DNA of 64,000 nt from Phytophthora colocasiae (taxonomy: Eukaryota > Oomycota > Peronosporomycetes > Peronosporales > Peronosporaceae): the NCBI GenBank assembly GCA_018806915.1, contig JAGKQI010000091.1:2604001-2668000 (forward strand), in the 5' to 3' direction. Every line of letters starts with the position of its first letter. The first letter of the stretch is position 1. The position numbers and the translations under genes are program-made. The notes under the pieces were generated by a model that saw nothing but the letters and a program-made list of their open reading frames with translations, ran no database searches and was not told where the DNA came from. Positions 32,397 to 43,100 of this stretch are shown one piece after another.

Positions 32397-32718
32397 ATGC
32401 GTCTGTCTCTCATACTGTCAATTGCTATTGGTGCCATCTATTGCGCGACCTGTAACGCCACCCCGGCCTCCCACCAAAACAAGGTATCGGCGACGCACGT
32501 GGAGGATGCACGCATGAGCGACGACGTTGTTGGCAGAAGATTTCTTCGTGTGGACGAAGAGAATGAAGACACCGAGAAGGAGGAGCGAGCCTTCACTGCG
32601 GAGGGGGAAGTCAAGGAGTTAGCCAAGGAAATTTTGGCGGATTCTACCATGGCAACCGGCGCTTTCGCCAAGTGGGCGAGGAAAGGGTACAGTCTTGATG
32701 ATATTAGTACCTGGTTAA

Positions 32719-35700
32719 CACCTTCGTTCCGAACGGTACTCGCCTCAGGCGGCTAAGCGCATGTCGTAAGATACGCCATAACAAGTCACTAGATATTTGT
32801 ATGAGCCATCTGTTTGGCTTGCGGGAAGATGAATAAATTATCAACAGGTTTTCCGGTCAATGTCGTAACTCATACCGCATTGTGGTAGAGTAATGGTGGC
32901 TCAATGTCGTAACTAACTCCTATTGTAGTCAACAGCTGATCAGGGACATGCACTTCTACGCAACTCATTCCAGAAAACGAGCAAAAGCAGGTACGTTGGT
33001 TCAACAATCTTGTATTCAATTGCACGAAACTTACCACTCATCACATGACACGCAGCCTACCAGACGATGCCTCCCCACCACTTTCTTCGTTGTCGCCATC
33101 ATCGCTTTCCTCACCCTCGCTCCTGCCCTCGCGCCGAAGCTGGAGCTCGCGCCGGGTTTTCTTCCGCTTTCCAGCGTTCTGGCCTGGCCGCCTCAACACG
33201 ACGCGCTTCCCTAAGTTGGTCGGGATATCCTGCCCGGCCCCGAAGTCATCGTGCCAGATGTCATAGCACGTCTTGGCAACGCCCTTGTACTCCCGCCGGA
33301 ACTTATTGCACAGCCAGCACTTCGCGTCGTCCACCGAACACCTCTCACAATAGTACGTAGTTGCATACGACTTCTTCTTCTCTGTCCGCAGAAGCGCACA
33401 GACCTTACATGACCGTTGGCGCCTCTTCTGAACGCCGCTAACAGTTACCCAATCTTCTGACTGTTGAAGTGCGTGTGCTAGGCGGACGGGTGTGCGCCTT
33501 CTCTTCTGGCTTGACGAAGGCGGTGTTGCTTGAGCACCTGCAAAGTCCTCAGCCTTGACCTGCAGGAGCTGATTCTGGAGGACTGCGAACCACTCGGACC
33601 TCGGCATGGCGACTGTGCCCTTGATCTTGGCCGCTGCCTTGTGCGTCAGGAACGCGTTCACTAGCGCGAGATCGAGAAACCCCAAAAATAGCCCTTTGTA
33701 ATACTTCTGAAAGCGGGTTGACATTTGCAGCGAATAAGTCTGGAGGCGGAGCTGGTCGTGGCGATCCACTCCGCCCATCCAGTTCTGATAGTCGTTGACG
33801 GACTGCGGACACCCCACTTGCAGAGCGCCCACACGCTTGACCTTCCTTTCGATCGTGGACGGTGTCGCGACGGAGCCCGTGCAGAGATAGTAAACGGGCT
33901 TCCTGTCCCACCAGAGACAGGAGGTCATGCAGGGCACAGCGACAGAGCGCGAAAAGAGGAATGTGCCACGGGGAATGCTAGCTGGCCGCGTCTTGCTCTT
34001 GGACTGGATGGCCTTGTTGAATCCCAAGCGGTTCGTCTGGATGGTCCCAACCACGTAAACGTTCATCTTGAGTAGCTCCACCGCCAGAAGAATGGACGAG
34101 TAGAATCTGTCGACGACAACAGCGTGCCAGTGGTGACGCGACTCAGGGGTAAATGCAGCCTTTAGGTTGCGAAGTACAGCTGCGGCTCCTGTCTTGAAGT
34201 CAATTCCGTTATGAGATCCATCAATGCTGTTTCGCTTGCCTACGTAAACTTCAAATCTAAGAAACAGTTACGACATAAAGATATGTTAGTATCTGCTGAA
34301 TACCGTCAGTTACGACATAGAAAAAGTGACAAAAAATATACCTGTGACAGTAAGCGGTCTTCGCGTCACACAGCATAAATAGTTTAGAGCCGTACCGGTG
34401 CGGCTTGTCCGACATGAACATGCGAGTGGGGTTGCGCCTCGATGTCGCAGGCAGGACGCCTTCATCGAAAGAGAAGACGGCCGGAAGAGTCCAGCCCGAC
34501 AAAAAGCGCTCTTGAATCTTATCAGCGACTGAACGCAGCTTCCACAGCTTATCGCGTCCATGATCTACGGTATTGTCTACAAAGTGGAGGTCACGCAGGA
34601 TGTTTTGGCAGCGGTCACGCGTCATGTACCGGCCGAACAATCCGGCCGGAATAGCACCGTCCTCAACCAGCGTCCAATGCGCAGCAAAGCGCCTCCTCTG
34701 AGGGCACATCATCCGAGCCACCAGAAGCCCAACTACATGAAGGATCTCGTGAGCTCCGTAGGCTTGCGTTGCCCTCAACCTACGCGCGATTTGCGCTACA
34801 GTCTCACGATGACGTCCTCTCTGCCGTGCAGCCATCTTTTCTGCTCGTTTGTCCACCTGCTGAAGGCAGTAGCGGTTAGTCTCGTTAGCGATCGAGACCC
34901 ACAGCGTTTTTGGGACGAAATATAGTAACGTCAGGAGTGGCGATCGCCACACATCGAGAAGCTCAGCTACAGGTTTTGCCTCCTGTGCACCTAGCCCAGG
35001 GTACGAAGGCGCATCAGTCTCGAACTCCGCGGAGAAGGGGGCCCATTCCATCGTCCGCAGAGTATTCTCCCGCTCCACGAGTGCTTCCTTGCTCAAAGAA
35101 GTGTCTCCAATGTGCAGTGACGCGAGGAAAACCTGATCCATTTCCTCCGCGTCACTGTCAGATAGCTCGTCCCCGTCTCCGTCGTACACATCGCCTCCAG
35201 CATCACCGTCATCATCAAAAATGCCGTCACCTTCGCTCTCGTCGCCAGAGCTGAGGTCCTCGTACTCACTACTATTTTCTTCTTTCTGCAGCAAGTTTAC
35301 ATCAGTGTTGGGGATCGGCTGATTTCTGGTTCGCGGTGGGGGAGTAGCAGAGGGAGCGACAGCACGTTCGTCCTCCCCCTCACTCTCCAGCCCCGATGCC
35401 TCCGACAGCAATTGCAGACTTGCTGCTGCGTCTCGATGCTCCTCATCTTCACGAAGGTTTCTCTGCGAAAGGTCAAAGGCCCTGGCTACAGCGTTCTGAG
35501 AGAGGTCAGGCTCCGATGCATCCGAGTCCAGACCGAACAACTGCTCCACAGTGTTTTGCGACAACAGCACACTGGTGTCGATCTGCGAAGGTCGGATGGT
35601 GGCATCGTCATTGCCACCATCACCTCCACCATCACTACCTACTTCCTCACCAACATGATCGCCTTGTACATGCTCACCAGTGCTGTCGGCTTCACCATCT

Positions 35701-36196
35701 GAATCGGCTTCGTCTTCAATCAGCAGGCCAGATTGGAAGGCAAACTCAACGACTGCGCGCTCACCAACCATCACGTCGTTTTCTGGACTTGTATACGTCC
35801 ACTCTGTCTGGATTCCAGTGGGCTTCTTTGATGTCCACCCCGCCGCCCGGAGCTGTCTCCAAAGGTGTCCAAAGTCCACATCATGAGCTGCCGCGGCGGG
35901 GGCGGCGGAGGTGGCTGATTTCAAGCGGCGACTGGAACGCATTCTCGTCAGGCTGCAAATTGTCGAATGAGTGGTGTCCGAGACCATTCCCTCCTCAACC
36001 CTCCCCCTGACCCGGTTTTGTGTAGTTTGTCGCAGAGACCTCTCACAGCTTATATAGTTCAGGTGCCTGCAAAACACTTGATTAAAGTATTGGAAAATGG
36101 TTTCTGAGCCATTTTCTAATATAAATCGCTGTATGTCGTATAAGACGACATAGCAAAACAGATATGTCGTATTATACGACGTTCGGAACAAAGGTG
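32719..36196 (-). mobile_element. piggyBac-like DNA transposon, complete (3478 bp)
   Basis: Target duplications TTAA lie at 32715-32718 and 36197-36200. The ends are inverted repeats with one mismatch in 16 bases (CACCTTCGTTCCGAAC against CACCTTTGTTCCGAAC). It holds one transposase gene on the minus strand with a short intron and no visible lesions. The intact effector at 55120 shows the empty site, with a single TTAA in the same codon. Subterminal ATGTCGTAA / TACGAC motifs occur near both ends. Confidence 0.95.
33041..35942 (-). CDS. piggyBac-type transposase (two exons)
   Basis: Exon 1 is 35942-34342, the intron 34341-34257 (85 bp, GTATAT...TTAG) and exon 2 34256-33041. Splicing joins CAC-AG to A to give a continuous Arg codon; unspliced, the frame hits a stop at 34257. 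The product is about 938 residues: an acidic N-terminus, a DDE_Tnp_1_7 core, and a Cys-rich C-terminal zinc domain (CERCSVDDAKCWLCNKF). The three catalytic Asp of the family can be placed: FSFDEGVLP, VVVDRFYSS (exon 2) and YQNWMGGVDRHDQL. Start ATG 35942 (MRSSRR) is preferred over 35987; the still longer frame begins inside the inverted repeat. The enzyme cuts and pastes at TTAA. I see no defect, so the copy may be active. Confidence 0.9.
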
Positions 36197-36412
36197 TTAA
36201 AAACTAAGACGAAGGCGGAGTACCGTCCAGTCTACGAGGGCTATGAGGTCAACACGCAGGCCAGAAGCATTTTGGCGGAACCCGACAGAGCTCCACGCAT
36301 TTTCCGGATTTGGCAGAGCAAAGGATACACGCTGTCGAAGATTGACAACTGGTTGGATGACTCACAGTTTCGTCAGGTCTACAACAGCTACCATGGTCAC
36401 CTGTACGACTGA

Positions 36413-36761
36413 GAAGGCCTTGTTGTGAAGCATGCGCAGTAGACTCTTACTGAAGATTTCTATCCGCACAAAATAAAAAAGACTGACCATCAGTGATAAT
36501 GTGAAATCTCAAACCTGCCATGGAAGTTAACCTCGTTTCGGCAGACATGAATGCTACGCTGGTGCTGGAAGGTGTATGGGTCCAAAGGGTGAATAACTCT
36601 ACGGTAGTAGGTAAGGGGAAAACCCACGGATGTCCGACTCAAATTGCCGAGTCTCACTACAAAATCACACGGCAGGTAGAACCTGCCAACCGGATCCGTC
36701 GTCCCAATCTGAGAACGACTCATAAGTAAGCGGCTCAGGAATCACAAAGGGACGAGCACGA
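36413..36761 (+). repeat. Effector 3' flank, arm of inverted repeat
   Basis: It is nearly identical to the reverse complement of 30785-31102. It contains a small plus-strand frame 36520-36729 that is also present at the other two effector copies, though cut short at 55750-55850. No function is evident. The homology ends near 36751 and a Gypsy-2 LTR fragment begins at about 36762. Confidence 0.75.
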
Positions 36762-37500
36762 AGAGCGGCAGCACCTGTGGGAGAAGTCTCAGTGGTCCAG
36801 GTACTGACGAATGTTCGTGGCGCGAGCCAATGAACGCCGTGGCCTTCTACGAGTACATGTACTCGAGCGAACGAGTGAACGAGGCGGTGATGAGGCAGTG
36901 GAACGAGGAGGTCTCCAGTCAGCTGCAGACTACTGGATACGATGGACGAGACCGCCGGGACCTTGAAGAACGGGGACCAGCGAAGGAGCTAGAGAGAGCT
37001 CACTGGCGAATTTGACGGCTTGGCAGCAAGCAGAGGAACGGAGACTATCGAACTTGACGGCTTGGAAGCAAGCCACACGGAACGAGGAACGGGGACGACA
37101 GGGCTTCGAGCGACGGTGACGGTAGCGCGTACTGAGCGGGCAACGGGTGAGGCTGGACGGCGGAGAAGCAGGCGGCAGTAACGGACAGTACTTCGGTGAG
37201 TGCTTCCAGGGGAGCTGCGGGCACTACTTCGCGTCGTCTGGACGTCTCGACGGTGTCGGCGGGCTTACACGAGCTGCACGGAGCTAGAGCTAGAAGACTT
37301 GGTCGAAAGACGAGGTGTTAGACGATAGAAGAATTGTCTATTAATAAATAGGGCCTAGCAGCTAAGCTACGGGTCCGGCGCAGCAACACGTGGTTGCTGT
37401 AGGCCAGCGAGAGAGTTTCGTGAAGTGAACGGGACGCAAGGAAGCCAAGAGCTATACGATTTGCTCAACGTGCCGGGCAAGATAATAGACGCACGCTACA
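36762..37500 (+). repeat. Gypsy-2 LTR fragment (5' end missing)
   Basis: It matches the reverse complement of 46911-47660 and ends at the same base, GCACGCTACA, so it is an LTR lacking its first 80 or so bases. No internal sequence follows: CRN-like sequence starts at 37501. The small frame 36830-37015 is LTR sequence repeated in all copies, not a gene. Confidence 0.85.
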
Positions 37501-39746
37501 CCTCTCTCAGACGCGACTTGCAAATGGGCCAAAGTACTCAGCAAACGAGACAACACCGCATCTCGAAGGAAGAACTAGTTCTTCCACGTCACCCGTGGTA
37601 ATGGGCAAAACTACATCCAAAGACTCAACAGCTTTCCTTCGTTCTGTGTCGTATATTTCTTGGGTGTTTGCAGGATTTTGCATTGAATCACGAATCTTGT
37701 CCTCCAAACAGATCCGAGCGAAAATATCACCAGCGGGGGCACATGGGGCGTTAATGCGGTTGTACCCATGTCTACTGCTCTGATGTCACCATTTCGATCT
37801 GTAAGAAAAAAAAACGTCAGTGATAGTGTGTGCCTTCTCTTGGTGCACAGTCTCCACAACTCGACATGAATACGGCTCCAGAATTTGAATCGACCAAAAC
37901 GGATGCCAGCGTGAAATTGATCTAGACCAAATAGTGTCGCGCTTGCTGGGATGAATTGATCACATTTTCCACAGGAGTTGCAATTGTTGCCTAACACACG
38001 CAGACAGCAAAAGCTTCGGAAGTATTCACATAACGGCATAGTTCAGCCAAGACAAAGTAAAACGCGCAGCGTTTGGTGACATCGTTCTCGAGCTTCTGGA
38101 GACCATCTACTTACAAAATCACTGTAATATCCTTCACATCTTCAACCGATATCACGGACTGTATTGTCAACGGAACTTTGCCAAATGACGTTTTCACTCG
38201 ATGTCGAAAACCCAGCCAATCGAGCATTTCTTTCGTGAGTTGGTACAGCATTCTGTAGCACACGTCATATGCAGGATTGTCGATGACTGTGGACACTGCA
38301 GTTGCGTTCTCAAATGTCACGTTGAACACATAGGCCTTTTGCATTCGCTTGAGGAGCTCCGGATCCTCCTCCTGTGCCGCAGCTTCACGCAGCAACCTCG
38401 GCATCTCGTCCAGCATACGTGACTTTGCTCGTCCCTGGTCCACTCACTAAATTCATGGCGTGCGCAGACTTGTCGCCTCTTCCGTCTTTCCAGGCTTCAA
38501 AGTGCTTAACAAGCGGGTCACGGAGAGAATTAGCGATTTCTCACGCTCCCTGGTATTCCCAGTTCATGCCAGATCCATTGCAAAGTGGATTTGGCTCCCT
38601 CCACTCAAGCTTTTCCATCAAAGCCTTCTGTCGCAAGTCGTAAACCAGCGCTTTCACAATCAACGGGTTCTCGTATTCACCCAACGACTCAATTGTTGTA
38701 ATTTATCGCCTTCTGTAGATCGTAAGTCTCTCGATCCTTATAAACCGCTAGGTAACCTGTGTCAATGTCGGAAAGGAGTGTTGTTCCTACTTCGGTGCGG
38801 ACGTACTCTGCGTGAATCTTCTTGACGAGGTCTTCAATGTCATGGACACCATACCGAAGCTGGCAACGTTATTACCGATGTGCTCCTGGAGTTGCTCCAA
38901 TTCACGAACCGGAACCACAACTTGATGCCAGTCCTTCTCCTCATCCAAAAATTTTTTTTAGCACTGCCACTTCACTCTAGAATTTCGTTTCCAAACCTTG
39001 AGGGATTAAGTTATCAATGATCCAGACACCGTCAATGCCTGCAGTATAGGCTACAATCTAGTTCAGTTCTCTTTCTGCTGTGAGGCCTTTTCTCTCTGCG
39101 ATAAGTGACTGAGTTTTCGTAATGTACTCCTGTACTGCAGTGAGCTCAGTGTATCTTTTCACAGTGGAACTTCAGCTTCAAAAGTCGATCAACAGATAGT
39201 AGATTGGATCCAGAAGGATTCGGAAGCGCTTCCTCGACACTCACACCACGGCGGACAGCTAACACAAACTCTGATGCTCGTGATGCAATACCGTCTCCAG
39301 CGACATTACGAGCACATGCTATGTCATGTCCAATAATGTCGTGGGACCATTGTTCAACAGGAACTTTAGGGTATGATGATGGCTCAAGCAAGCTTCACTT
39401 CATGTTCTTCAGTCTCCTAGTCTTCTTGATTCTCGTCAACGTTGGACTTTTCTATAAAAGGCTCTCCCTCAACTTTGCATTTTTCACGGACCCGTTTTCT
39501 TCTTTTAGCAGAGCATAAGTGACTTTCGACCATCTCTCCAATCCGGCAACGATTGCTTAAATGTTGTCTACAGGAGCTGCTGCTCTATTTCATTCCACCA
39601 TTTCTGGCGGATCTTTGGATCGTGGAATTTTGATCCACCATCTTGGCTTCAGGAGAATACTGCAGATCGCGTGCTGCACGTTCATCTCAAACAGCGATCA
39701 CGGTTTTCCATTGGATTCTTTAGAATGTGTTTCCTTGCGATATTCA
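37501..39746 (-). pseudogene. Crinkler (CRN)-like pseudogene, ATPase-type C-terminal region
   Basis: Minus-strand pieces, in order from 39560 to 37501, include SLPDWRDGRKSL, EALPNPSGSNLLSVDRLL and DEEKDWHQVVVPVRELEQL. Then come a P-loop-like SGPGTSK (about 38,440), SRMLDEMPRLLREAAA, AYVFNVTFENATAVSTVID, YDVCYRMLYQL, HAGIRFGRF and finally FAEYFGPFASRV. This order of motifs is that of the large Crinkler-type C-terminal region with a P-loop NTPase. Many stops and shifts separate the pieces, and no N-terminal LFLAK/HVLVxxP translocation domain is visible, so it is a relic. CRNs are oomycete effectors thought to act in the plant nucleus. Confidence 0.6.
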
Positions 39747-40042
39747 TGTAAGGGGAGGAAGTCCTATTTGGTCCTCAAATGTCACTCAACGTGTTTCTTA
39801 CAAGTGGTTCAGATAGAATGCCTAAAGCTCTCATCTTACTATGGTGGCAAGATACTCGCTGCGAGATGTCTCAAAGACGAGCTTCGAAACAATAGCGAGG
39901 ACAAGTTGCACAGCACAATCTTCACGTTAACCAAGCACGCGGTAACTATGTCAGATGAGAGTTCGTCGAAGCATTTCGCCATGCCAACCATGAAGCTGCT
40001 GATCGGGGTACCGTCGTTGAACGACTTGTTCCACCTCCTCCC
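39747..40042. repeat. 296-bp dispersed repeat, copy 2
   Basis: It is nearly identical to 30487-30782. It abuts the truncation point of Gypsy-2 at 40043. A plus-strand frame of 184 codons (39561-40115) runs across three unrelated segments and is not credible. Confidence 0.7.
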
Positions 40043-40121
40043 AATCGCGCTGATTCTCGTCGTGCATGTACGTTGCTACCATATCTTTCCACGTCCGATT
40101 GAATCTCTCAACTAACCCAAT

Positions 40122-43100
40122 CTACTGCGGTCTGTGTGGTACAGCGGTAGTCTGCTCTGCCTGCAGAAGCAACACCAGCTCCTCGATCGCTCGTCCTGCC
40201 ATCTCAGGGGCTCCATCTGTTAGCAACTCACGAAAGGCACCAAACCGGAGTACCACATTCTTCATCAAGAACTTCGCAACATCCTCCACCGTGTGCTGCT
40301 TCACGGTCGCCGCGACAACATACCTCGTAACGTATTCCACGGCGGCCACCACGAACCGGTTGCCTCCATCCGTCGTTGGTAATGGGCCAGCCACATCCAA
40401 TGCCCATCTGTCGCCAACATCGCCACCTCTCAAGCTTCTCAGTGGTGGAATCACCTCTCTCGGCCTCGCCTTCCGACTGCAACACTCCTGGCAACCTCGA
40501 ACCCATCGTTTTACTGCGTCGCTCAGCCCTGGCCACCAATAAATCGCTGCTATCCTGGCGTACGTATGCGGAGCTCGTAAGTGTCCCGCCCACACGGAAT
40601 CATGGTGCTCTTTAAACACTAGTGGCCACAACGCTGGCGGTAATATTACACGCTGTCCTTCCGCCATTTCAATCACTGCCAGTCCAAACGCCTTCGAAAT
40701 CTTGCGTCCATGATGCACACCGGCATCCAGCAACTTCTTCACCATGCGACTCTTGTGCTGCTCCGTGCGTATCTCATCGTCGGTAAGCTGGAGTGTCTGG
40801 TTGCCCACGCGTCGCTGCCCCATTTGTTCAACTCGTCGTCGTACAATGTCGCATGCTGGTTCACGTCCTTGGCCTGGTCGTCCACCGACTGCACTGCTCG
40901 CTGCTGCTCCGTCTTCTTCGTGCCTCCTGCTGGTTTCTTCCGACGTAGCGTCGCCTACTGCTCGTACCGTTTCACTCGCCGTGGTCCGCGTTGTGTCACC
41001 CGTCTCCGCGTCAACACGGTGTACTTCTGGCCATACTGTGCCTTCCTGGGCGTCCGGTCCTGCCGTCGTCGACACGCCCTCATTCTCGTCCAGCCCAGCC
41101 AACTGCTTACCCGGTCCTGCGCCTTCACCCGTTCGCTCGTCGCTCAACGTCGACACATTGTCGCCCATTTTCGCCACTTGGTCGTCTTCCTTAGCCGTCA
41201 CCAACTCGTTCAACACTCGGATAGCTTCCTCCCGCCATTGCCGTTCCTCTTCTTGTCGTGTTGCAGCTCTCGTGCGAGGCCGTGCGGTGTCGGTCGTCAC
41301 TCTTCTCTCTGCACGCGTCTTCTTCACCGTCGTTCCGTCCGGCACTGTCTCCCCGGTTACTCGTGTGGATCCGCACGTAGCGTCTGCTACTGACACTGAA
41401 CTGCTCATGCGCACACCATCTTCGTTTCTTGGCAACCGCTCATTTCTCGCGTCCGGCAGCCCGTACTCGCCGTGCCCGTCCGCAGCCGCTCGCTCGTCGT
41501 TCTCGCCCTGGGGCCCTCTGTCCACAATACTGTTTGTTGCCGCTCCGGTCGTCGCCTCCGTCGTTCTCGCCCGTCGTCGCGCCCTTCGCCGTCTGCCCAC
41601 TGCCGCTAGTGCAGTAGCTACCGCTGGTGCCCTGGACAGCGCGTCTGCCACCACGTTTGTAGTACCTGGCCGGTACTCTACTTCGAAATTAAACTCCTGG
41701 AGGGTCAAAGCCCAACGATGCAGCTTCCCCGTCAAATTCGCGCTGGACATCAGCCACTTCAACGCTGAGTGATCAGTGATGATCACGAACTTCCTCCCGT
41801 ACAGGTAAGGTCGAAATAACTTCACTGCCCAGACCACCGCTAAACATTCTAACTCCGTGATTCCGTACTTGCTTTCAGCTTCACTGTTCACCTTGCTCGC
41901 GTAGGCCACTGGTTGCCATCCGCTGCCCTGATCCTGCATCAAACACGCCCCGAGGCCAACTCGACTCGCGTCCGTCACCACACGAAAAGGTCGTCGGAAG
42001 TCCGGGTAGACAAGCAACGGCTTGCTCGTTAAAATTTCCTTCACTCGCTCGAAAGCCCTCGCCTGCGCGTTCGTCCATTCCCATGCCACATTCTTTCGTA
42101 GCAACTTAGTCATAGGCGCCATCAACGTCCCGAATCCCTCAACAAAGCGCCGATAGTACCCGGCTAAATGTACAAACCTCTTGACCTCTACCGCATCTTG
42201 TGGCATCGGGAAGTCCTTCACCGCCGTAACCAACCGCTGCAATGGCCGTACCCCCTCGTTACTCAACTCATGGCCCAAGTACTCCATCGCTCGCATCGCG
42301 AACCTGCACTTCTTCAACTTTAACGTCAAACCGGCCATGGACAACCGTTCCAACACCGTTGCCAACTCCACAATATGCCTCTCAATTCCGCCACGCGTGA
42401 AGACCACTATATCATCAAGATACACAAGACACGTACTCCATGTCAATTCCCGTAGCACACTGTTCATCATCCTCTGGAATGTTGAAGGCGCGTTCGTAAG
42501 GCCAAACGGCATCCGAATAAACCGATACAAACCCTTCTTCGTCGTAAATGCAGTTTTGTCACGATCCTCTGGCGCCACTAGGATTTGCCAGTATCCTGCT
42601 TTCAGATCTAAGGTAGTGAAGAGTAGTGCGCCGCCTAGTGCTTCTAGTGTTTCATCGATCCGTGGCAACGGGTACACATCTTTCTTCGTCACCTTGTTGA
42701 GTGCTCGGTAGTCCACGCAAAAACGCACTTCACCGTCCTTCTTACGTACCAGCACCACCGGAAAACCCCAAGCGCCATCACCTTCCTCAATCACGCCTGC
42801 ATTCAGCATAGTCTCCACGTTCTCATTGATGATCGCATCTTCCGTTTGTGCCTGCCTTCGCCTCTTCTGCATTATCGGAGCCGTATCGCCCGTGTCAATG
42901 TGGTGATGAATATTTAACGCCGTAGCAGGAGGACAGTCGCTCGCATTGCTAGTAAGTCCCCGATAGACACGTAAAAGCTTCATTACCAAGTCACGTGCAT
43001 TCTCGTCCTCAACTCCAACATGTACGTCTTTTTCGTTGTCGAGCGGCGTCTCGCTATCACCCAACTCGTTCATCCAGTCACTCAGCCGATCCTTCTGCAG

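Larger units (their letters stand above)
32397..36412 (+). pseudogene. RXLR-dEER effector gene interrupted by piggyBac
   Basis: Coding parts are 32397-32718 and 36197-36412, separated by the transposon. The first part has a signal peptide (about residues 1-21, hydrophobic core LSLILSIAIGAIY), RFLR at residues 48-51 and EER at 62-64, then the first WY-like segment. The second part carries the second W...Y segment and the stop. The element entered the TTAA of a Trp-Leu-Lys codon run, and the flanking codons remain in frame with each other. As it stands the gene reads out of the effector into transposon sequence and stops at 32756, giving a 119-residue product with signal and RXLR but half the effector domain. 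RXLR effectors are secreted by oomycetes and enter plant cells; the target is unknown. Confidence 0.9.

Noticed and set aside
32173..32517. 114-codon frame upstream of and overlapping the effector (also 54896-55240)
   Set aside because: It overlaps the signal-peptide region in another frame and has no domain. Its conservation follows from duplication of the whole locus. It could still act as an upstream ORF.
39561..40115. 184-codon plus-strand frame
   Set aside because: It crosses three unrelated blocks (CRN-like repeat, 296-bp repeat, Gypsy-2 integrase) and so is open by chance.
40744..41772. 342-codon plus-strand frame opposite Gypsy-2 pol
   Set aside because: It is a shadow of the GC-rich minus-strand pol. 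The minus frame has RT, RNase H and integrase motifs, and the plus frame is low-complexity Ser/Ala/Leu.
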